NCBI GenBank assembly: GCA_963784415.1
Contig: CAWARK010000011.1
Span: forward strand, 186,001-250,000
Source: UBA7672 sp963784415
Lineage (GTDB): Bacteria; Pseudomonadota; Alphaproteobacteria; Caulobacterales; Hyphomonadaceae
Reading direction: 5' to 3'
DNA length: 64,000 bases
Shown one piece after another: positions 60,505 through 64,000 of the stretch (position 1 is the stretch's first letter; every line of letters begins with the position of its first letter). A program made the position numbers and the translations under genes. Below the pieces are notes generated by a model. That model was not told the DNA's origin, searched no databases, and saw only the letters and a list, made by a program, of their open reading frames with translations.

Positions 60505-63120
60505 ATGGCCACCCGCTACAACCCCAAAGAAACTGAGCCGAAATGGCGCGCCGCGTGGGACCGCGCGCAGGTCTTCCGCGCGAAGTCCGCGAAGGAAGCG
60601 GGCGACATGCCGAAGGCCTACGTCCTCGAGATGTTCCCCTACCCGTCGGGCCGTCTGCACATGGGCCATGTGCGCAACTACGCCATGGGCGACGTGGTCG
60701 CGCGCTTCCGCATCGCCAACGGCTATAACGTCCTGCACCCGATGGGCTGGGACGCGTTCGGCCTGCCCGCTGAAAAGGCGGCGATCGAAAAGAACGCCCA
60801 GCCCCGCGCGTGGACCCTGCAGAACATCCAGGCGATGAAGGATCAGTTCGCACCGCTGGGCCTCTCCTTCGACTGGTCGAAGGAAGTCACCACCTGCGAG
60901 CCGGACTATTACGAACAGCAGCAGCGCATCTTCCTGAAGATGCTCGACAACGACCTGGTCTTCCGCCGCACAGCGAAAGTGAACTGGGATCCGGTCGACA
61001 ACACCGTGCTCGCCAACGAACAGGTCGTCGACGGACGCGGCTGGCGCTCCGGCGCAATCGTCGAATCGCGCGAACTGGAACAATGGTTCTTCCGCATCAC
61101 ACGCTATGGCGACGATCTGCTGGATGCGCTGAATACGCTGGACCGCTGGCCCGACAAGGTCCGCACCATGCAGGGCAACTGGATCGGCAAGTCACAAGGC
61201 GCGAAGATCTGGTGGGAGATTGCGTCCGCCCCCGACTTCCTGTCGCGCGACAAGGACGACAAGGGTCGCAACCACGCCACCGATCCGATCGAAGTCTTCA
61301 CCACGCGCCCCGACACCCTGTTCGGCGCGAGCTTCCTCGCGCTGGCGCCCGATCATCCGCTGACCAAGACGATTGCCCAGCATCGCCCCGACGTCGCCGA
61401 CTTCATCGCGCGCGCCGCCCAGATCGGCACCGGCGAAGCCGACATCGAAAAGGCCGAGAAATTCGGCGTCGATCTCGGCATCACCGTGAAGCATCCCTTC
61501 GACCCCTCATGGGAACTCCCGGTGTGGGCTGCGAACTTCGTGCTCTCGACCTATGGCTCCGGCGCGATCTTCGGTTCGCCAGCCGGCGACCAGCGCGACA
61601 TCGAGTTCGCCGAGAAGTATGGCCTGCCCTTCAAACCCGTCGTGCTGCCGCCCGGCGCCGATCCCGAGACCTACGTCGTGCGCGGTGAGGCTTACGCTGG
61701 CGAAGGCACGATCTACAATTCCGACTTCCTCAACGGTCTCTCGACGAAGGACGCCATCACCGTCGCGATCAAGGCGCTGTTGAATCGCCAGTCCGGCGAA
61801 GCCACCACGCAATACCGCCTGCGCGACTGGGGCGTCTCGCGCCAGCGCTATTGGGGTTGCCCGATCCCCGTCATCCGCTGCGCCAAGTGCGGCGTCGTGC
61901 CCGTGCCCGACAACCAGCTGCCGGTCATGCTGCCCGACAACGCCGACTTCTCCGAGCCCGGCAATCCGCTCGCGCGCCATCCGACATGGAAGCATGTCGA
62001 CTGCCCCTCATGCGGCGACAAGGCGGAGCGCGAAACGGACACGATGGATACATTCGTCGATTCTTCCTGGTACTTCGCGCGCTTCACCGATCCCAAATCG
62101 AAAGAGCCGATCAACAAGGAAGAAGCCAGCTACTGGCTGCCCGTCGATCAATATATCGGCGGCGTCGAGCACGCGGTGCTCCACCTGCTCTATTCGCGCT
62201 TCTTCTCCCGCGCCCTGCGCGACTGCGGCCTGCTGGATCTGCCGAGCGGCGAGCCCTTCGCCGGTCTCTTCACGCAAGGCATGGTCACGCACGAGACCTA
62301 CAAGTCGGAAGCCGGTCTCTGGCTGTTGCCCGAGGAGATCGAGAAACGCGACGGCGGCACATTCGAGATCGGAACGCAGAAGCCGGTGACCATCGGCCCG
62401 TCCGAAAAAATGTCGAAGTCGAAGAAGAACGTCGTCGATCCGCTGCAGATCATCGCCGACTACGGCGCCGACGTCGCCCGCTGGTTCACGCTGTCCGACA
62501 GTCCGCCCGAGCGTGACTTTGAATGGTCCGAAGCCGGCGTTCGCGGCGCGTGGAGCTCGATCCAGAAACTGTGGGGCCTGGTCGAAGCGGCGCCCGCCGC
62601 CGACGATGGCCCGGCCGATGCCGGCGAAGCCCTCGACCTGCGCCGCCTCGCCCACCGCACGGTGCGCGATGTCACGCTGGGCATCGAGAAATTCCACTTC
62701 AACGTCAGCATCGCCCGCATGAACGAGCTGGGCAACGCGCTGCGCAAGGCCGAACAGTCCACCGCCCCCGGCATGGCCACCGCCCGCCGCGAGGCCCTGC
62801 GCCTGTTCTCGCAGATCGCCGCGCCCTTCGCGCCGCACCTGGCCGAAGAATGCTGGGCGCTGCTCGGCGGATCCGGAATGGTCACGACAGCGAAATGGCC
62901 CGTGCCGGACCCCGCCCTGCTGGTCTCCGACACCGTCACCTTGCCGGTGCAGATCAATGGCAAGAAACGCGCGGAAATCACCGTTTCGGCCAGCGCCGAC
63001 AAGGCCGCTGTCGAGGCGATCGCCCGCGAAGATGCCGAGGTTAAACAATTCCTCGGGGCAATGACCGTGCAAAAGGTGATTGTCGTTCCCGGCCGTATCG
63101 TGAATATCGTGGCATCATGA
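60505..63120 (+). CDS. leuS: Leucyl-tRNA synthetase
   Basis: 871 residues. MFPYPSGRLHMGHVRNY is the HIGH region and GPSEKMSKSKKNVVDP the KMSKS loop. The editing domain lies around residues 230-430. It charges tRNA-Leu. The gene is intact, showing that the later part of the window is free of the indels seen earlier. It overlaps lptE by 4 bp. Confidence 0.97.
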   Translation: MATRYNPKETEPKWRAAWDRAQVFRAKSAKEAGDMPKAYVLEMFPYPSGRLHMGHVRNYAMGDVVARFRIANGYNVLHPMGWDAFGLPAEKAAIEKNAQPRAWTLQNIQAMKDQFAPLGLSFDWSKEVTTCEPDYYEQQQRIFLKMLDNDLVFRRTAKVNWDPVDNTVLANEQVVDGRGWRSGAIVESRELEQWFFRITRYGDDLLDALNTLDRWPDKVRTMQGNWIGKSQGAKIWWEIASAPDFLSRDKDDKGRNHATDPIEVFTTRPDTLFGASFLALAPDHPLTKTIAQHRPDVADFIARAAQIGTGEADIEKAEKFGVDLGITVKHPFDPSWELPVWAANFVLSTYGSGAIFGSPAGDQRDIEFAEKYGLPFKPVVLPPGADPETYVVRGEAYAGEGTIYNSDFLNGLSTKDAITVAIKALLNRQSGEATTQYRLRDWGVSRQRYWGCPIPVIRCAKCGVVPVPDNQLPVMLPDNADFSEPGNPLARHPTWKHVDCPSCGDKAERETDTMDTFVDSSWYFARFTDPKSKEPINKEEASYWLPVDQYIGGVEHAVLHLLYSRFFSRALRDCGLLDLPSGEPFAGLFTQGMVTHETYKSEAGLWLLPEEIEKRDGGTFEIGTQKPVTIGPSEKMSKSKKNVVDPLQIIADYGADVARWFTLSDSPPERDFEWSEAGVRGAWSSIQKLWGLVEAAPAADDGPADAGEALDLRRLAHRTVRDVTLGIEKFHFNVSIARMNELGNALRKAEQSTAPGMATARREALRLFSQIAAPFAPHLAEECWALLGGSGMVTTAKWPVPDPALLVSDTVTLPVQINGKKRAEITVSASADKAAVEAIAREDAEVKQFLGAMTVQKVIVVPGRIVNIVAS

Positions 63121-63707
63121 TCAAAGCTGCACTCCTTGGTCTCGCCCTCCTGCCTTTGACCGCCTGCGGGTTCACCCCCGTCTATGGCGGACAGGGCGCC
63201 TCCTACGCAAACTCCGGTCCGATCCAGATCTCCGAGATCCGCGCAACGTCCAGCGAAGGCGCAGCCTCCGGCCGCACCGGCCACTTCCTGCGTCAGGAAC
63301 TGGTGCGCACGGTCGGCCAGGGCGTGCCGGGTTTCACGTCGGGCACGCTCGACGTCGACCTGCGCCAGAGCATCGAGCGTCTGGCCTTCGCGCCTGACCA
63401 GGCGGCCTCCCGCTCGGATTATGTCGGCACGGCAGTATGGACCCTGCGCGCCGCCAGTGGCGCCGTCCTCGGGACGGGCTCGGTCAAGGAGCGCGCCAGC
63501 TTCAACTTCGCGAACGCCGCCTACGCCGACATGGCCGCGCAGACCGGCGCGCAGGAACGCCTCGCCACACTGCTAGCCCGTTCGATCCGCTCCGATCTCA
63601 TCATGGCGGCCGGCAAGACCGTGAATCCGAAGACAGGCAAGCCGGTCGATCCGGCCGCTCCCACTGATGCGGCCGCGCCTGTGCCGACGCCTGCATCGCC
63701 GCAATGA
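63117..63707 (+). CDS. lptE: LPS-assembly lipoprotein LptE
   Basis: 196 residues. MIKAALLGLALLPLTACGFTPVYGGQG has a lipobox (LTAC). The remaining domain with GTLDVDLRQSIERLAFAPDQAASRSDYVGTAVWTLRAASGAVLGTGSVKERASFNFANAAYADMAAQTGAQERLATLLARSIRSDL fits LptE of this class. It partners LptD in the outer membrane. Overlaps leuS and holA. Confidence 0.9.
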   Translation: MIKAALLGLALLPLTACGFTPVYGGQGASYANSGPIQISEIRATSSEGAASGRTGHFLRQELVRTVGQGVPGFTSGTLDVDLRQSIERLAFAPDQAASRSDYVGTAVWTLRAASGAVLGTGSVKERASFNFANAAYADMAAQTGAQERLATLLARSIRSDLIMAAGKTVNPKTGKPVDPAAPTDAAAPVPTPASPQ

Positions 63708-64000
63708 AGCTCACCGGCCAACGCGCGTTGGCCTTCTGCGAAAAGCCGCAGGGCAAGTCGCGCATCGCCCTGATCTTCGGATCCGACAGCGGCCTCGTCT
63801 CCACCGCCGCCGACATGCTGGCCGACCGCTGGGTTCCCGGCATCGACCCGTTCAATCTCATCAAGCTGTCGGACGACGATCTCAAGCGCGATCCGCAAAT
63901 GTTGGCCGACGAGCTCGTCGCGCGCTCCCTGCTCGGCGGTGACCGTCTCGTCCGCGTCCGCCTGGAAAAAGAGACCGGCGCGAAATCGCTGATCGATCTT
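63704..64000 (+). CDS. holA: DNA polymerase III delta subunit HolA, partial
   Basis: 99 residues are visible before the window ends. MKLTGQRALAFCEKPQGKSRIALIFGSDSGLVSTAADMLADRWV and DPFNLIKLSDDDLKRDPQMLADELVARSLLGGDRLVRVRLEKETG match the start of HolA, part of the clamp loader. Translationally coupled to lptE (ATGA). Confidence 0.9.
   Translation, partial: MKLTGQRALAFCEKPQGKSRIALIFGSDSGLVSTAADMLADRWVPGIDPFNLIKLSDDDLKRDPQMLADELVARSLLGGDRLVRVRLEKETGAKSLIDL

Overview
The window is about 64 kb of high-GC DNA from an alphaproteobacterial chromosome. Gene content and order point to the Caulobacterales/Hyphomonadaceae side of the class: a UrcA-family protein, a DUF1217 flagellum-linked protein behind a perfect CtrA-type TTAA-N7-TTAA box, an NtrZ-like periplasmic protein, and the usual alphaproteobacterial runs tsaB-rimI-fur-miaB-phoH-ybeY-corC-lnt-xre-metK and mutS/glnD-murJ-trpS. 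This placement is inferred from the genes, since no rRNA or tRNA gene was seen. Apart from one insertion sequence and a few small gene families, the window is core chromosome.

Layout. 0-9 kb: UrcA protein, Nudix hydrolase, APC permease, rph, a MarR regulator with a perfect 20-bp palindrome before an M19 dipeptidase, two paralogous secreted proteins, hrcA-grpE, and a broken DUF2061 gene. 9-12 kb: an IS5-family element lying exactly on the shared CTAG stop of two convergent genes, the DUF1217 gene with its CtrA box, and a small hypothetical gene. 12-26 kb: a long minus-strand housekeeping run (alkB, metK, xre, lnt, corC, ybeY, phoH, miaB, fur, rimI, tsaB, nitroreductase, nfu, usp, a copper chaperone, trpS). 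26-31 kb: murJ and glnD. 30.8-32.6 kb: a block between glnD and mutS that holds nicotinamide riboside uptake and kinase genes (pnuC, nadR-like), plus two tandem 43-residue membrane peptides behind a perfect sigma-54 promoter. 32.7-44.4 kb: mutS, malic enzyme, an AmpG-like permease, a hybrid histidine kinase, a UbiH-family hydroxylase and an ammonium transporter. 44.4-54.4 kb: an orphan terminator with a possible small RNA, ftsK, a cold-shock gene, a TonB-domain protein, a tandem triplet of small anchored proteins, lolA, xth, a sulfotransferase and two small genes. 54.5-64 kb: an OmpR-family regulator, an L,D-transpeptidase, a YhhN-like protein, yggS/thiE-like divergent genes, an NtrZ-like protein, a porin, DUF3576, leuS, lptE and the start of holA.

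Nitrogen control recurs: GlnD, an Amt transporter, an NtrZ-like protein and a sigma-54 promoter all lie in one window. The most novel element is the pair of sigma-54-driven paralogous small membrane peptides at 32030-32473, whose role is unknown.

Sequence quality matters to any reader. At least eighteen single-base indels split genes that should be intact (nudix, marR, alkB, miaB, fur, rimI, nitroreductase, nfu, trpS, ubiH and others). MutS hides two compensating indels inside an open frame. They cluster at 1-1.4 kb and 19.6-25.3 kb and are almost absent after 43 kb. Most affect essential or conserved genes, so I read them as assembly errors rather than decay.
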